This document shows positions 25,930 to 35,366 of a stretch of 64,000 nucleotides of DNA, piece after piece (the first letter of the stretch is position 1; each line of letters opens with the position of its first letter). The DNA lies in the NCBI GenBank assembly GCA_963758555.1, contig CAVWVW010000005.1, positions 62,001 through 126,000 of the forward strand. The letters are read 5' to 3'. Below the pieces are notes generated by a model that worked only from the letters and a program-made list of their open reading frames with translations, did no database searches and was not told the DNA's origin. The stretch comes from CAIUMH01 sp963758555 (GTDB lineage Bacteria; Actinomycetota; Acidimicrobiia; Acidimicrobiales; RAAP-2). Both the position numbers and the translations under genes were made by a program.

Positions 25930-26556
25930 GAACTTGCCGTGCTCGGACTGCTCGACGACGGGCCTCTCCATGGTTATGAGATCCGACGTCGGCTTCGTGC
26001 GCAGCTTGGCTTGGTCGCCAACGTCTCGTTCGGTTCGCTCTATCCCGCTCTCGCTCGTCTTGAGCGGGCGGACGACGTCGAGGTGATCGATGACGACGTG
26101 GCTCTGGCCCCGCTCCCGTCGACCGGCTCGCTCAGCGGTGAGCGCGCCGCCTCTCGCTCGAAACGCCTGGTCGGCGGTCGCGCTCGACGCTCCCGCAAGG
26201 TCTACGCCCTGACCGACCAGGGTCGAGCAACCTTCGCCACCCTGCTGGCCGAGCCCAGCACCTCTGATGACTCGCGGACCTTTGGGCTCCGGTGGTCGTT
26301 CGCACGCCACCTCGCTCCCCACGCCCGACTGGCTCTGCTGGAGCGCCGCCGCGCCCAGCTCGTCCAGCACCTCGATGACGCAGGACCAGCGCCCGAGCTC
26401 GACGTGTACGCCAAGAGCGTCGTCGAGCATGCGGCCCACGGTCTGGCCAGCGACATCGCCTGGCTCGATGAGCTCATCGCCGCCGAGCGCGCCCAGCTCA
26501 ACGAGGACACCGACCGACCAGCAGGGACACCTGCGCCGGAGAGCGCTCCCGCCTGA
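25924..26556 (+). CDS. PadR family transcriptional regulator
   Basis: A 210-residue winged-helix regulator with the N-terminal PadR domain (IELAVLGLLDDGPLHGYEIRRRL, SFGSLYPALARLE, KVYALTDQGRATF) and a C-terminal dimerisation helix domain of about 90 residues. I prefer the GTG at 25924 to the ATG at 25912, because the ATG lies inside the -10/operator and the GTG sits at the predicted transcription start. It lies 44 bases before ino1, the same order as in mycobacteria, so it may control inositol synthesis as well as itself. Confidence 0.87.
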   Translation: MIELAVLGLLDDGPLHGYEIRRRLRAQLGLVANVSFGSLYPALARLERADDVEVIDDDVALAPLPSTGSLSGERAASRSKRLVGGRARRSRKVYALTDQGRATFATLLAEPSTSDDSRTFGLRWSFARHLAPHARLALLERRRAQLVQHLDDAGPAPELDVYAKSVVEHAAHGLASDIAWLDELIAAERAQLNEDTDRPAGTPAPESAPA

Positions 26557-26600
26557 CGGCGTGGAGCGCGAGATCACCAGACCACAGACGGAGGAACGCA

Positions 26601-27698
26601 ATGCAGCCCATCAAAGTAGCCATCGCCGGGGTCGGGAACTGTGCCAGCTCCCTCATCCAGGGCGTGACGTACTACCGCGACGCCCAAGAGGGAGAGGTCG
26701 TCCCGGGCCTGATGCACGTGACCTTGGGCGGCTACCACGTCAGTGACCTCGAGTTCGTGACCGCCTTCGACGTCGACGCCTCCAAGGTGGGCCAGGACCT
26801 CTCGAAGGCGATGCTGGCTGGACAGAACAACACGATCCGCTTCGCCGACGTGAGCTCGCTCGGCGTCGAGGTCAAGCGCGGACCGACCCTTGACGGGCTC
26901 AACAAGTACTACCGAGAGGTCATCGAGGAGTCCCCTGCCGAGCCGGTCGACGTGGTCGCCGAGCTCAAGGCCTCGGGCGCCGAGGTCTTCGTCTCCTACC
27001 TGCCCGTCGGCTCAGAGGAGGCACAGCGCTTCTACGCACAGTGCGCGATCGATGCCGGCGTGGCCTTCGTCAACGCCATCCCGGTCTTCATCGCCTCCGA
27101 CCCGACCTGGGCGCGCAAGTTCGCTGACGCCGGCGTGCCGATCGTCGGCGACGACATCAAGAGCCAGGTGGGAGCCACCATCGTCCACCGAGTCTTGACG
27201 CGGCTCTTCGAAGACCGAGGCCTCGCCCTCGACCACACCTACCAGCTCAACGTGGGCGGGAACATGGACTTCAAGAACATGCTCGACCGAGAGCGCCTCG
27301 AGTCCAAGAAGATCTCGAAGACCCAGGCGGTCACCTCCCAGATCGAGCACTCGACGATGACCGAGGACGACATCCACATCGGCCCCTCGGACCACGTGCC
27401 GTGGCTCCAGGACCGCAAGTGGGCCTTCATCCGCCTCGAGGGCCGCAACTTCGGTGACGTGCCGCTCAACATCGAGCTCAAGCTCGAGGTGTGGGATTCG
27501 CCCAACTCTGGTGGCGTGATCATCGACGCCGTGCGCTGCGCCAAGCTGGCCTTGGACCGCGGCATCGGCGGTCCGCTGCTCGGACCGAGCTCGTACTTCA
27601 TGAAGTCGCCTCCGGTGCAGTACACCGACGACGTCTGCCACCAGATGGTCGAGGCCTTCGCTGCGGGCGAGGCCAACCCGGTCTGGCCCGAGGCCTGA
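26601..27698 (+). CDS. ino1: Inositol-3-phosphate synthase
   Basis: A 365-residue NAD-dependent enzyme that converts glucose-6-phosphate to myo-inositol-1-phosphate, the precursor of phosphatidylinositol and mycothiol in actinobacteria. IAGVGNCASSLIQGV is the NAD loop; GDDIKSQVGATIVHR, NVGGNMDFKNM and PLNIELKLEVWDSPNSGGV carry the catalytic lysines and substrate contacts. GGAGGAACGCA precedes the ATG. Single-domain bacterial length. Confidence 0.95.
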   Translation: MQPIKVAIAGVGNCASSLIQGVTYYRDAQEGEVVPGLMHVTLGGYHVSDLEFVTAFDVDASKVGQDLSKAMLAGQNNTIRFADVSSLGVEVKRGPTLDGLNKYYREVIEESPAEPVDVVAELKASGAEVFVSYLPVGSEEAQRFYAQCAIDAGVAFVNAIPVFIASDPTWARKFADAGVPIVGDDIKSQVGATIVHRVLTRLFEDRGLALDHTYQLNVGGNMDFKNMLDRERLESKKISKTQAVTSQIEHSTMTEDDIHIGPSDHVPWLQDRKWAFIRLEGRNFGDVPLNIELKLEVWDSPNSGGVIIDAVRCAKLALDRGIGGPLLGPSSYFMKSPPVQYTDDVCHQMVEAFAAGEANPVWPEA

Positions 27699-27701
27699 GC
27701 C

Positions 27702-29102
27702 TCAGTCGCCCTGGCGGGCGACCCACCACGCATCGAGTCGACGACGGGCCTCCTCTTCACCGAGGGGGCCCTCGTCCATCCGGAGCTCGAGGAGGAACGA
27801 GAGCGCCTCACCCACCGCACGACCGGGGCTCAGCCCCAGCTGCTCCATGACCTGCGCACCGTCGAGGTCCGGGCGCATGGCGTCGAGCTCCTCTTGTGCT
27901 CGCAGCTCGGCGATCCGCTCTTCGAGCTCATCCATGCGGCGGCTCAACGCCTTGGCCTTCTTGGCGTTCCTCGTCGTGCAGTCGCACCGGGTCAGCTCGT
28001 TGAGCCGATCGAGGTGCTCTCCCGCGTCTCGCACGTAGCGGCGAACCGCCTTGTCGGTCCAGCCCAAGCGATAGGTGTGGAAGCGCAGGTGGAGCTCGAC
28101 CAAGGCCACGACGGTCTCGATGTCCTCGTTCGAGTACTTGAGCGCCTTCATGCGCGTCTTGGTCATGCGGGCACCCACGACCTCGTGGTGGTGGAAGCTC
28201 ACCCCACCGTCGGTGATCGCTCTCGTGCGCGGCTTGCCCACGTCATGGAAGAGCGCAGCCAGGCGCAGCAGGCGATCGGGCGAGGTCTTGTCCACCACGG
28301 CCAGGGTGTGGGCCAGGACGTCTTTGTGCTGGTGGATCGGATCTTGCTCGACCTCGAGGCCAGGCAGCTCGGGGAAGAAGTGCGCCGCCAGCCCTGTGCG
28401 CACGACGAACCACAGCCCGAGCGAGGGGATCGGCAGCATGACGAGGCGATCGAGCTCGTCGCGGATCCGCTCGGCCGAGACGATGCTGAGCCGCTCGGCC
28501 ATCTCGGTGACCGCCCCCAAGAGCTCAGGAGCGGGCTCAAGCCCGAAGCGGGCCGAGAAGCGAGCCGCGCGCAGCATCCGGAGCGGGTCGTCGTCAAAGG
28601 ACAGGCGCGGGTCAAGCGGTGTGCGCAGTCGGTGACCGATGAGATCAGCCAGGCCGTCGAAGGGATCGAGCAGCTCCATGGTGGGCAGCTCGAGCGCCAT
28701 GGCGTTGATCGTGAAGTCGCGTCGCGAGAGGTCGACGAGGACGTCGTCACCGAAGCTCACCTCGGGCTTGCGAGAGTCGGGGTGGTAGTGCTCGGCTCGA
28801 TGGGTCGTGATCTCATAGATCCGCCCCTTGTGGGTGGCGCCGATCGTGCCGAAGCGCTTGCCCTGGGTCCAGATGGCGTCGGCCCAGCTGCGGACCAGCG
28901 CCTCGATCTCATCGGGGCGAGCGTCGGTGGTCAGGTCAAGGTCACTCGGGCCTGCCGGATCGACGGCTGCGTCGATGAGCGCGTCGCGCACCGAGCCCCC
29001 GACCAGGTACAGCCGATGACCAGCGTCAGCGAAGCGCTCGGCGATCGAGCTGGTGGCTTCGACCAGGGGCTCGAAGCGCGCGGGATACTCAGCGGTCGAC
29101 AC
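27702..29102 (-). CDS. pcnA: CCA tRNA nucleotidyltransferase
   Basis: A 466-residue class II nucleotidyltransferase with a C-terminal HD domain. The head reads LYLVGGSVRDAL, SDLDLTTDARPDEI (metal-binding Asp pair) and RRDFTINAMAL; the HD part reads LAALFHDVGKP. It repairs or completes tRNA 3' CCA ends. The stop lies 3 bases from the convergent ino1 stop. GTG at 29102 has TAGCGT (29109-29114, minus strand) exactly 6 bases upstream, so it is leaderless. The gene adjacent to DUF6049 and murJ is the same in mycobacteria. Confidence 0.93.
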   Translation of the reverse strand: MSTAEYPARFEPLVEATSSIAERFADAGHRLYLVGGSVRDALIDAAVDPAGPSDLDLTTDARPDEIEALVRSWADAIWTQGKRFGTIGATHKGRIYEITTHRAEHYHPDSRKPEVSFGDDVLVDLSRRDFTINAMALELPTMELLDPFDGLADLIGHRLRTPLDPRLSFDDDPLRMLRAARFSARFGLEPAPELLGAVTEMAERLSIVSAERIRDELDRLVMLPIPSLGLWFVVRTGLAAHFFPELPGLEVEQDPIHQHKDVLAHTLAVVDKTSPDRLLRLAALFHDVGKPRTRAITDGGVSFHHHEVVGARMTKTRMKALKYSNEDIETVVALVELHLRFHTYRLGWTDKAVRRYVRDAGEHLDRLNELTRCDCTTRNAKKAKALSRRMDELEERIAELRAQEELDAMRPDLDGAQVMEQLGLSPGRAVGEALSFLLELRMDEGPLGEEEARRRLDAWWVARQGD

Positions 29103-29108
29103 CCGCTC

Positions 29109-29149
29109 ACGCTACTTCCCCGGGTCTCGTGGACCACACCGTCTAGCGT
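29109..29149. promoter_or_regulatory. Divergent leaderless promoter pair between pcnA and the DUF6049 gene
   Basis: TAGCGT on the minus strand at 29109-29114, 6 bases before the pcnA GTG, and TAGCGT on the plus strand at 29144-29149, 6 bases before the GTG at 29156. Neither gene has a Shine-Dalgarno. The two -10 elements face away from each other across about 30 bases. Confidence 0.55.
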
Positions 29150-29155
29150 GGCTCT

Positions 29156-31153
29156 GTGAGGTCGAGGCTGACTGCGACACTTCTCACCGTCGTCGCCACG
29201 GCGCTCGTCGTGCTGGCTCCGACCCTTCCGGTCGCCGTCGGTGCCACGACCGCTCCCACGGTGACGCTCACGGGCCAGACCAACGCCGTCGTGGCCTCGC
29301 CCACCGGCCAATCGCCCTTCACCCTCTCCTTTGCCGTCCACGGCTCCGCGGACAGCGTGAGCATCGGGACCACCCTCTACAGCCGGCTCACCACCCGATC
29401 AGGGCTGGAGGCCGCGCTGTCGAAGCCAGGCCCTTCCCAGATGCTCGATCAGACCAAGGCCCTTCCCTTCTCGTGCCTGCCCGCATCGCCCCACGGCGGA
29501 GCGGCGCTCTCGATCGACGTCATCACCACGTCAGCGACGGCGCCCACGCTGGCGGGGGGCTGCACGGGCTCCGCGCCGGCGCCCACGCTCGATCTGCACT
29601 GCGTGGTGGGCGACGGCTCGTGCAACGGGGTCTATCCGCTGGCGATCACCGTCGAGTCCTCGGGCCAGACGGTCTCGACGATGGTCACCCTGCTCACCTT
29701 CACCGAGCAGAGCGCGCAGGTGCCGCTCAGGGTCTCGACCGTGCTCAAGCTCAGCCCTTCCTCGTTGAGCGACACCGCCACGGCGGGCGCAGCCAAGGCG
29801 CTGGTGCGCGCCAGCACCGTCCCGCTCGACCTCGCCATCGCTCCGAAGCTCATCCAGCGCCTGGAGGCGACCACCACCGGGCGGGCGTCGCTGGCCTCGC
29901 TGGTAGGGAGCGTGGCGACCTCCCCACCGACCAGAGAGGTCTTGGCGTCTCCCTACGTCTCGGTGGACCCGGGCGTGCTCGCCGCCTCAGGGCTCTCAAG
30001 CCAGCTCAGCGCGCAGCTCCGGCGAGGTGGAGCCATCTTGCGCACCGCCAACCTGGCACCCACCAACACCTCGACCTGGGTGGCCACCTCTCCCGTGACC
30101 GCCTCGACGACCCCGCTCCTGGCCTCCGCAGGGCTCAGCCACCTGATCATCCCTGACAGCTCGCTGGCTCAGCCCACCGACACCTCGCTCTACTGGGGCC
30201 AGCCCTTCAGCGTCGATCCCGGCGCGGCCAACGTCAGCGCGATGGCTGCAGACGGGATGCTCGCCCAGGAGGCCAGCTCCGACACGGTGCTCGGCGCCAT
30301 GCGGCTGCTCGGCGACCTCGCCTTCTTGCACTTCGAGCGCCCGAGCTTGAGCTCGCCGCAGGGCGTCGTGATCGAGCCGAGCGCGACGACCTCCTCGCTC
30401 CCGTTCCTCAACGCCTTGCTGGGCGGACTCGAAGCGAACCCGGTCCTCGCTCCCACCACCCTGACGGGCTTGTTCTCCCAGGTGAGCTCCGGCGCCAACG
30501 GCGCACCGACGTCACGCAAGCTGGCCGACTCATCGAGCTCGCAGCCCTGGAGCCCCGCTCAGCAGACCACGCTGACCACCACCCAGGAGCGCCGCGACGC
30601 CTTCGCCTCTGCGGTGCCCGCCACCACGCCGATCCTCCAAGAGCTCGACGACCAGCTGCTCGGCGCAGAGGCCGACACGCTGACTTCAGGCCAGCGCAGC
30701 TTCGCGCTCGGCGCGACCGCCGGCACGCTCGATCATCAGATCTCCCAGATCTCGATCAGCGGCAACGACATCACCATCACCGCCCTGCGCAGCTCGATAC
30801 CGATCACGCTCACCTCACAGACGGGCTACCCGGTCAAGGGCATCTTGCGGCTGACGAGTGCCCACATCGACTTCCCGCAGGGCTCCACCTTCCATGAGGT
30901 CCTGTCGCGCCCCACCCAGTCGCTGCGCATCGGGGTCAACGCCGTCACCACGGGTGACCTGCCGCTCTACGCCACCTTGCGCACGCCCTCGGGCAGCCTG
31001 GTGCTCGCGCACCAGCGCATCATCGTCCACGCCACCCACACCTCGGTGGTGGCGATCTTCTTGACCATCGGGGCGTTCATCGTGCTCTTGGTGTGGTGGC
31101 TGAGGACCTGGTGGCGCAAGCCCCCACGCTCTCGACGCCGGGCAGCCGCATGA
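29156..31153 (+). CDS. DUF6049-type secreted/membrane-anchored protein
   Basis: A 665-residue protein equivalent by position to mycobacterial Rv3909. An N-terminal signal peptide (LTATLLTVVATALVVLAPTL) is followed by a long Ser/Thr/Ala-rich extracytoplasmic region, and one C-terminal transmembrane helix (VVAIFLTIGAFIVLLVWWL) with a basic tail RKPPRSRRRAAA anchors it. Its stop overlaps the murJ start (ATGA). Function unknown; coupling to the lipid II flippase suggests a cell-envelope role. Leaderless GTG start with TAGCGT 6 bases upstream. Confidence 0.75.
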   Translation: MRSRLTATLLTVVATALVVLAPTLPVAVGATTAPTVTLTGQTNAVVASPTGQSPFTLSFAVHGSADSVSIGTTLYSRLTTRSGLEAALSKPGPSQMLDQTKALPFSCLPASPHGGAALSIDVITTSATAPTLAGGCTGSAPAPTLDLHCVVGDGSCNGVYPLAITVESSGQTVSTMVTLLTFTEQSAQVPLRVSTVLKLSPSSLSDTATAGAAKALVRASTVPLDLAIAPKLIQRLEATTTGRASLASLVGSVATSPPTREVLASPYVSVDPGVLAASGLSSQLSAQLRRGGAILRTANLAPTNTSTWVATSPVTASTTPLLASAGLSHLIIPDSSLAQPTDTSLYWGQPFSVDPGAANVSAMAADGMLAQEASSDTVLGAMRLLGDLAFLHFERPSLSSPQGVVIEPSATTSSLPFLNALLGGLEANPVLAPTTLTGLFSQVSSGANGAPTSRKLADSSSSQPWSPAQQTTLTTTQERRDAFASAVPATTPILQELDDQLLGAEADTLTSGQRSFALGATAGTLDHQISQISISGNDITITALRSSIPITLTSQTGYPVKGILRLTSAHIDFPQGSTFHEVLSRPTQSLRIGVNAVTTGDLPLYATLRTPSGSLVLAHQRIIVHATHTSVVAIFLTIGAFIVLLVWWLRTWWRKPPRSRRRAAA

Positions 31154-32757
31154 GCCAAGCCCCGACCGGGGGCCTCCGGCGCTCCATCGGATCCATGGCG
31201 GCTGGTACCGCGGCGAGCCGGGCCACCGGCGTGCTTCGGATCCTGGTCCTCGTCTACGTGCTGGCGTTCACGCCCCTGGCCGACGCCTACAACCTGGCCA
31301 ACACCATCCCGAACATGCTCTACGACGTCGTCCTGGGTGGCGTCCTGGGTGCCACCTTCATCCCCGTCTTCATCGAGCGCCTGGCCAAGCACAGCGAGCG
31401 AGACGCATGGCGCTCGATCTCTGCGGTCGTCACCATGGCCGTCTCGGTGCTCCTGGTCTCCACCGTGGTCGTCTTCGCCGCTGCTCCGTGGATCATCGAC
31501 GCGTTCACCGTCTACACGCATCACACGGCTCGCAACCCTCACCAGCTGGCCACCGAGCGCGCCGTGGCGACCACGCTGCTCCGCTGGTTCGCACCTCAGA
31601 TCTTCCTCTACGGCCTGCTCTCGATCGGGGCGGCCCTCCTCAACATCCGGCGCAAGTTCGGCGCCCCCATGTGGGTGCCCGTCGCCAACAACATCGTGGT
31701 CATCATCGTGCTGCTGATCTTCGCTGCGGTGGCGCCGCACTTCACGCTCCACAGCGTCTCGCTCTCCCCCGGCCAGATGGCGATCTTGGGGGCGGGCACC
31801 ACCTTGGGCGTCTTGGTCCAGGCGATCCTGCTCTCCCCCTCGCTGGCTCGAGCACAGCTCGGTCGGCTCCGGTGGCGCTTCGACCTCAAGGATGAGGCGG
31901 TGCGCGCCGTGGGTCGGCTGGGCTCGTGGACCTTCGGCTTCGTCATCCTCAACCAGATCGCCCTCTACGTGGTGGTGACCTTGGCCTTCGGGTCGGGCGG
32001 CGAGGCCCCGCTCTCGTCGTACACCTACGCCTACGCCTTCATGTTGATGCCCTACGCGGTGGTCACCGTCTCGGTGATGACCGCCGTCACGCCCGATCTG
32101 AGCCACCACCACACCACGGGAGACCTCAGGGCCTTCGTCGCGCGCTTCGGCACGGGGCTGCGAGCGATGCTGGCGATCATCATCCCCTCAGCGGTCGCCA
32201 TGTTCGTGCTCGCGCGTCCCCTCATCGCGGTGCTCCTCGGTCACGGCCACGCCGACCCAGCCCAGACGCTCCAGACGGGCACCGCCTTGGCCGAGCTGTC
32301 ACTCGGTCTGGTGGGCTTCACCGTCTTCCAGTACGTCGTGCGAGCGCTCCAAGCTCGCCAGGAGGCCAAGACCGCCTTCTGGCTCTACTTGGGCGAGAAC
32401 GTGATCAACGTGGTGCTGGCTCTGGTGCTCGTCCACCCCTTGGGCCTGGCCGGGGTGATGCTCAGCATCTCGATCGCCTACGACGTCGCCGCGGTCGCCG
32501 GGCTCCTGGTCCTGCTCAACCGGCTCGGGCACCTCGGCACGCCCGGGTGCTTCAGGCCACTCGGACGCGTGGTGGCCGCCTCAGCCGTGATGGGTGTGGT
32601 GGTCTTGGTCATCTCGAACCTCTCCGGTGCGCTCTCGGGTCCCGCCCTCTACGCACGCGTCGTGGCCTCCTTGGTCCTCGGCGGTGGCGCCTACCTCGCC
32701 ACGGTCGCGCTCTTGGGCCGTCGCTCGGTGAACCAGAGACCAACTCTGCAAGACTGA
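31150..32757 (+). CDS. murJ: Lipid II flippase MurJ
   Basis: A 535-residue, roughly 14-helix MOP-family flippase that moves lipid II across the membrane. ASRATGVLRILVL and NTIPNMLYDVVLGGVLGATFIPVF are the conserved N-terminal block. The ATG at 31150 overlaps the upstream stop by four bases. Unlike mycobacterial homologues of this locus (Rv3910), it has no C-terminal pseudokinase or extracellular domain and ends RRSVNQRPTLQD. Confidence 0.92.
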   Translation: MSQAPTGGLRRSIGSMAAGTAASRATGVLRILVLVYVLAFTPLADAYNLANTIPNMLYDVVLGGVLGATFIPVFIERLAKHSERDAWRSISAVVTMAVSVLLVSTVVVFAAAPWIIDAFTVYTHHTARNPHQLATERAVATTLLRWFAPQIFLYGLLSIGAALLNIRRKFGAPMWVPVANNIVVIIVLLIFAAVAPHFTLHSVSLSPGQMAILGAGTTLGVLVQAILLSPSLARAQLGRLRWRFDLKDEAVRAVGRLGSWTFGFVILNQIALYVVVTLAFGSGGEAPLSSYTYAYAFMLMPYAVVTVSVMTAVTPDLSHHHTTGDLRAFVARFGTGLRAMLAIIIPSAVAMFVLARPLIAVLLGHGHADPAQTLQTGTALAELSLGLVGFTVFQYVVRALQARQEAKTAFWLYLGENVINVVLALVLVHPLGLAGVMLSISIAYDVAAVAGLLVLLNRLGHLGTPGCFRPLGRVVAASAVMGVVVLVISNLSGALSGPALYARVVASLVLGGGAYLATVALLGRRSVNQRPTLQD

Positions 32758-32785
32758 GAGACGCTCGCAACCCAAGGAGGGGCTC

Positions 32786-33616
32786 GTGGCCGAAGTCCGC
32801 ATCATCACCGACAGCGCCGCTGACCTGCCCAGTGAGGTCGTCACGCGCTTAGGTGTGGTGGTCGTCCCCCTCACCATCCGCTTCGGCGCCGAGGAGTTCG
32901 ACGACCTCTCCCCCGCTGACTTCTGGGCACGCTGCAAGAGCTCGACCACCCTGCCTGAGACCGCCGCGCCGTCGCCCGGCGCCTTCGCCGAGGCCTTTGA
33001 GAAGGCGCGAAGCGACGGGGCCGAAGGGGTGATCTGCATCACGCTGTCCTCGGAGCTCTCCGCCACCTACCAGTCGGCCAAGACAGCGGCCGAATCCGTC
33101 GCTCCCTACCCGGTGACCGTCATCGACAGCCGGGCGGTGACCATGGCCGAGGGCCTCTTGGTCATCGAGGCAGCCGAAGCAGCCGGCCGAGGCGCCAGCT
33201 ACGCCGAGGTGGCTGCCCTCGCTCGAGACACCGTCGATCGCCTTGGTCTCGTCGGCGTCCTCGACACCTTGGAGCACCTGAAGAAGGGCGGCCGGATCGG
33301 CTCCGCGCAGGCGCTGCTCGGCTCGATGCTGGCCATCAAGCCCCTGCTCACGCTCAAAGACGGCAAGGTCGCAGAGGAGGGGCGCCAGCGCACGAGGGCC
33401 AAGGCGCTCGATCACGCGGCCAAGATCGCTCGCGAGACCGCTCCGTTCGCACGGCTGGCCGTGGCCCACGGGGCAGCCGAGGACCTCGACGTGCTGCTCG
33501 GCAAGATCGAGGGCCTCGAGACCGACGTCCCGGTGGTGATCGCCGACATCGGCTCGGTCGTCGGGACCCACGGAGGTCCCGGAATCGTGGGCATCTGCTG
33601 GATCCGTCGGGCCTGA
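32786..33616 (+). CDS. DegV family protein (fatty-acid binding)
   Basis: A 276-residue DegV protein, the FakB-like family that presents fatty acids to a kinase. VRIITDSAADLP, VVVPLTIRFG, TSQPSP-equivalent TAAPSPGAF, TLSSELSATYQSA and LEHLKKGGRIG are conserved. A strong AAGGAGGGG lies before the GTG. No FakA-type kinase is in the window. It takes the place of the sigM locus found here in mycobacteria. Confidence 0.87.
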   Translation: MAEVRIITDSAADLPSEVVTRLGVVVVPLTIRFGAEEFDDLSPADFWARCKSSTTLPETAAPSPGAFAEAFEKARSDGAEGVICITLSSELSATYQSAKTAAESVAPYPVTVIDSRAVTMAEGLLVIEAAEAAGRGASYAEVAALARDTVDRLGLVGVLDTLEHLKKGGRIGSAQALLGSMLAIKPLLTLKDGKVAEEGRQRTRAKALDHAAKIARETAPFARLAVAHGAAEDLDVLLGKIEGLETDVPVVIADIGSVVGTHGGPGIVGICWIRRA

Positions 33617-33652
33617 TCAGCCCTGCCAAACGACTAAGTTCCACACCCAGAC

Positions 33653-33982
33653 ATGGCAGACGAACCCACCCCCCAGACCGGCTCGTTCGATGAGTGGCCG
33701 TCGAAGGCGGCCGATCTCGTCGATCTCGTCGTCGACACCATCCGTGACCGGATCATCCGGCCTGTCATCCTCGTCGGCCGCACCATCGTCTTCGGCTTGC
33801 TCATCGCGGCGCTCGTGGTGGTCGTCGCCGTCGTGGTCGCCGTGGCCGTGCTCCGACTGCTCGACGTCTACGCCTTTGCCAACCACGTCTGGGCGTCCTA
33901 CGCCGTGCTGAGCGTGGCCTTCACCATCGTCGGTCTGGTGGCATGGTCCAAGCGGACCGGCCCGACTGACGCCGAGTCCTGA
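33653..33982 (+). CDS. Small membrane protein, two transmembrane helices
   Basis: A 109-residue protein with a polar N-terminus (about 45 residues), a very Val/Ala-rich helix (VFGLLIAALVVVVAVVVAVA), a short loop, a second helix (AVLSVAFTIVGLVAW) and the ending SKRTGPTDAES. I do not recognise a named family. It lies 8 bases before trxB on the same strand, and phage-holin-superfamily-like small proteins occupy this slot in other actinobacteria, but that is only a resemblance. Confidence 0.68.
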   Translation: MADEPTPQTGSFDEWPSKAADLVDLVVDTIRDRIIRPVILVGRTIVFGLLIAALVVVVAVVVAVAVLRLLDVYAFANHVWASYAVLSVAFTIVGLVAWSKRTGPTDAES

Positions 33983-33990
33983 GGAACCCC

Positions 33991-34947
33991 ATGCCCACCT
34001 CCACCAAGGTCCTGATCGTCGGATCCGGTCCGGCCGGTCTCACCGCCGCGATCTACGCGGCGCGCGCCCAGCTCGAGCCCATCATCATCGAAGGCGAGCC
34101 CTCCTCCACCTCCGATCAGCCAGGCGGCCAGCTCATGTTGACCACCGAGGTCGAGAACTTCCCCGGCTTCCGCGATGGGATCACCGGGCCAGAGCTGATG
34201 GTCGAGATGCGCGCCCAGGCAGAGCGCTTCGGGGCCACCTTGCAGGTGGCCAAGGTCCGAAAGCTCGACCTCGAGGAGCGGCCCTTCAAGGCTTGGGTTG
34301 ACCACGAAACCGGTGATCCTGACATCTTGGCTGACACCATCATCATCGCCACCGGCGCGGTGGCCCTGATGCTGGGCGTCCCAGGCGAGGACCGGCTGCT
34401 CGGCCACGGCCTCTCAGCGTGCGCCACGTGTGACGGCTTCTTCTTCCGAGAGCAGAAGGTCGTGGTCGTCGGGGGTGGCGACACGGCCCTCGAAGAGGCC
34501 CTGTTCCTCACCCGCTTCGCGTCCTCGGTCACCATCGTGCACCGCCGTGACGAGCTCCGAGCGTCGAAGATCATGCAGGAGCGCGCCCTGGCCAACGAGA
34601 AGATCTCCTTCCACTGGAACGCTCGGATCACCGAGATCGTGGGCGACGCCAAGGTCAGCGGCGTCCGCCTGGAGGACACCGTCACCGGGGAGGAGAGCGT
34701 GCTCGAGACCGATGGGGTCTTCATCGCCATCGGGCACCAGCCGGCCACGGCCCTCTTCGTCGACCAGCTGAAGCTCAAGCCCAACGGGTACCTCGAGGTG
34801 CACGAGGGCTCGAAGACGTCGATCCCCGGCGTCTTCGCCTGCGGCGACGTCCAAGACGACACCTACCGCCAGGCCATCACCGCCGCCGGCTCTGGCTGCA
34901 TGGCCGCCATCGACGCCGAGCGCTTCTTAGAGGCAGAGGGCTCGTAA
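33991..34947 (+). CDS. trxB: Thioredoxin-disulfide reductase
   Basis: A 318-residue NADPH flavoenzyme. FAD loop GSGPAGLTAAIYAARA, redox motif CATCDG, NADPH loop GGGDTALEEA and HRRDELRASKI, and the C-terminal FACGDVQDDTYRQAITAAGSG are complete. It reduces TrxA, encoded next. Same order as in mycobacteria. Confidence 0.95.
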   Translation: MPTSTKVLIVGSGPAGLTAAIYAARAQLEPIIIEGEPSSTSDQPGGQLMLTTEVENFPGFRDGITGPELMVEMRAQAERFGATLQVAKVRKLDLEERPFKAWVDHETGDPDILADTIIIATGAVALMLGVPGEDRLLGHGLSACATCDGFFFREQKVVVVGGGDTALEEALFLTRFASSVTIVHRRDELRASKIMQERALANEKISFHWNARITEIVGDAKVSGVRLEDTVTGEESVLETDGVFIAIGHQPATALFVDQLKLKPNGYLEVHEGSKTSIPGVFACGDVQDDTYRQAITAAGSGCMAAIDAERFLEAEGS

Positions 34948-35036
34948 CGACCATCCTGGTGCCGGGGCACCGGGAATGAAGCCTGGTCTCCTAGGGTTAC
35001 ACCAAGGGCACAAACCGAGAGATCCGAGGAATCCCA

Positions 35037-35366
35037 ATGAGTGAGAACATCACCACACTGACCGACGCAACCTTCGACGAGGCAGTGTCGAGCTCGGACG
35101 TACCCGTCCTGGTCGACTTCTGGGCCGAGTGGTGCGGGCCCTGCAAGGTGATCGCCCCCATCCTCGAAGAGATCGCCGCCGAACAGGCGGGCCGCGTGAA
35201 GATCGCCAAGATCAACATCGACGACAACTTGGACGTGACCAGGCGTTTTGAGGTCATGAGCATCCCTACGCTGCTGCTCTTCAAGGACGGCGAGCAGGTC
35301 CAGCGCCTCATCGGCGCCAAGCCCAAGGGCCAGCTGCTCCAGGAGATCAGCGCCCATCTCGCATGA
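35037..35366 (+). CDS. trxA: Thioredoxin
   Basis: A 109-residue thioredoxin with the active site WCGPCK, VDFWAEWC before it and the cis-Pro in SIPTLLLFKDG. GAGGA precedes the ATG, and TAGGGT at 34992-34997 is a likely -10 for a 35-nt leader. The stop overlaps the next start (ATGA). It serves peroxiredoxins and ribonucleotide reductase, and probably DipZ. Confidence 0.95.
   Translation: MSENITTLTDATFDEAVSSSDVPVLVDFWAEWCGPCKVIAPILEEIAAEQAGRVKIAKINIDDNLDVTRRFEVMSIPTLLLFKDGEQVQRLIGAKPKGQLLQEISAHLA

Noticed and set aside
27894..29159. A 421-codon open frame antisense to pcnA
   Set aside because: No recognisable domain; shadow of the CCA-enzyme gene, which is complete on the other strand.
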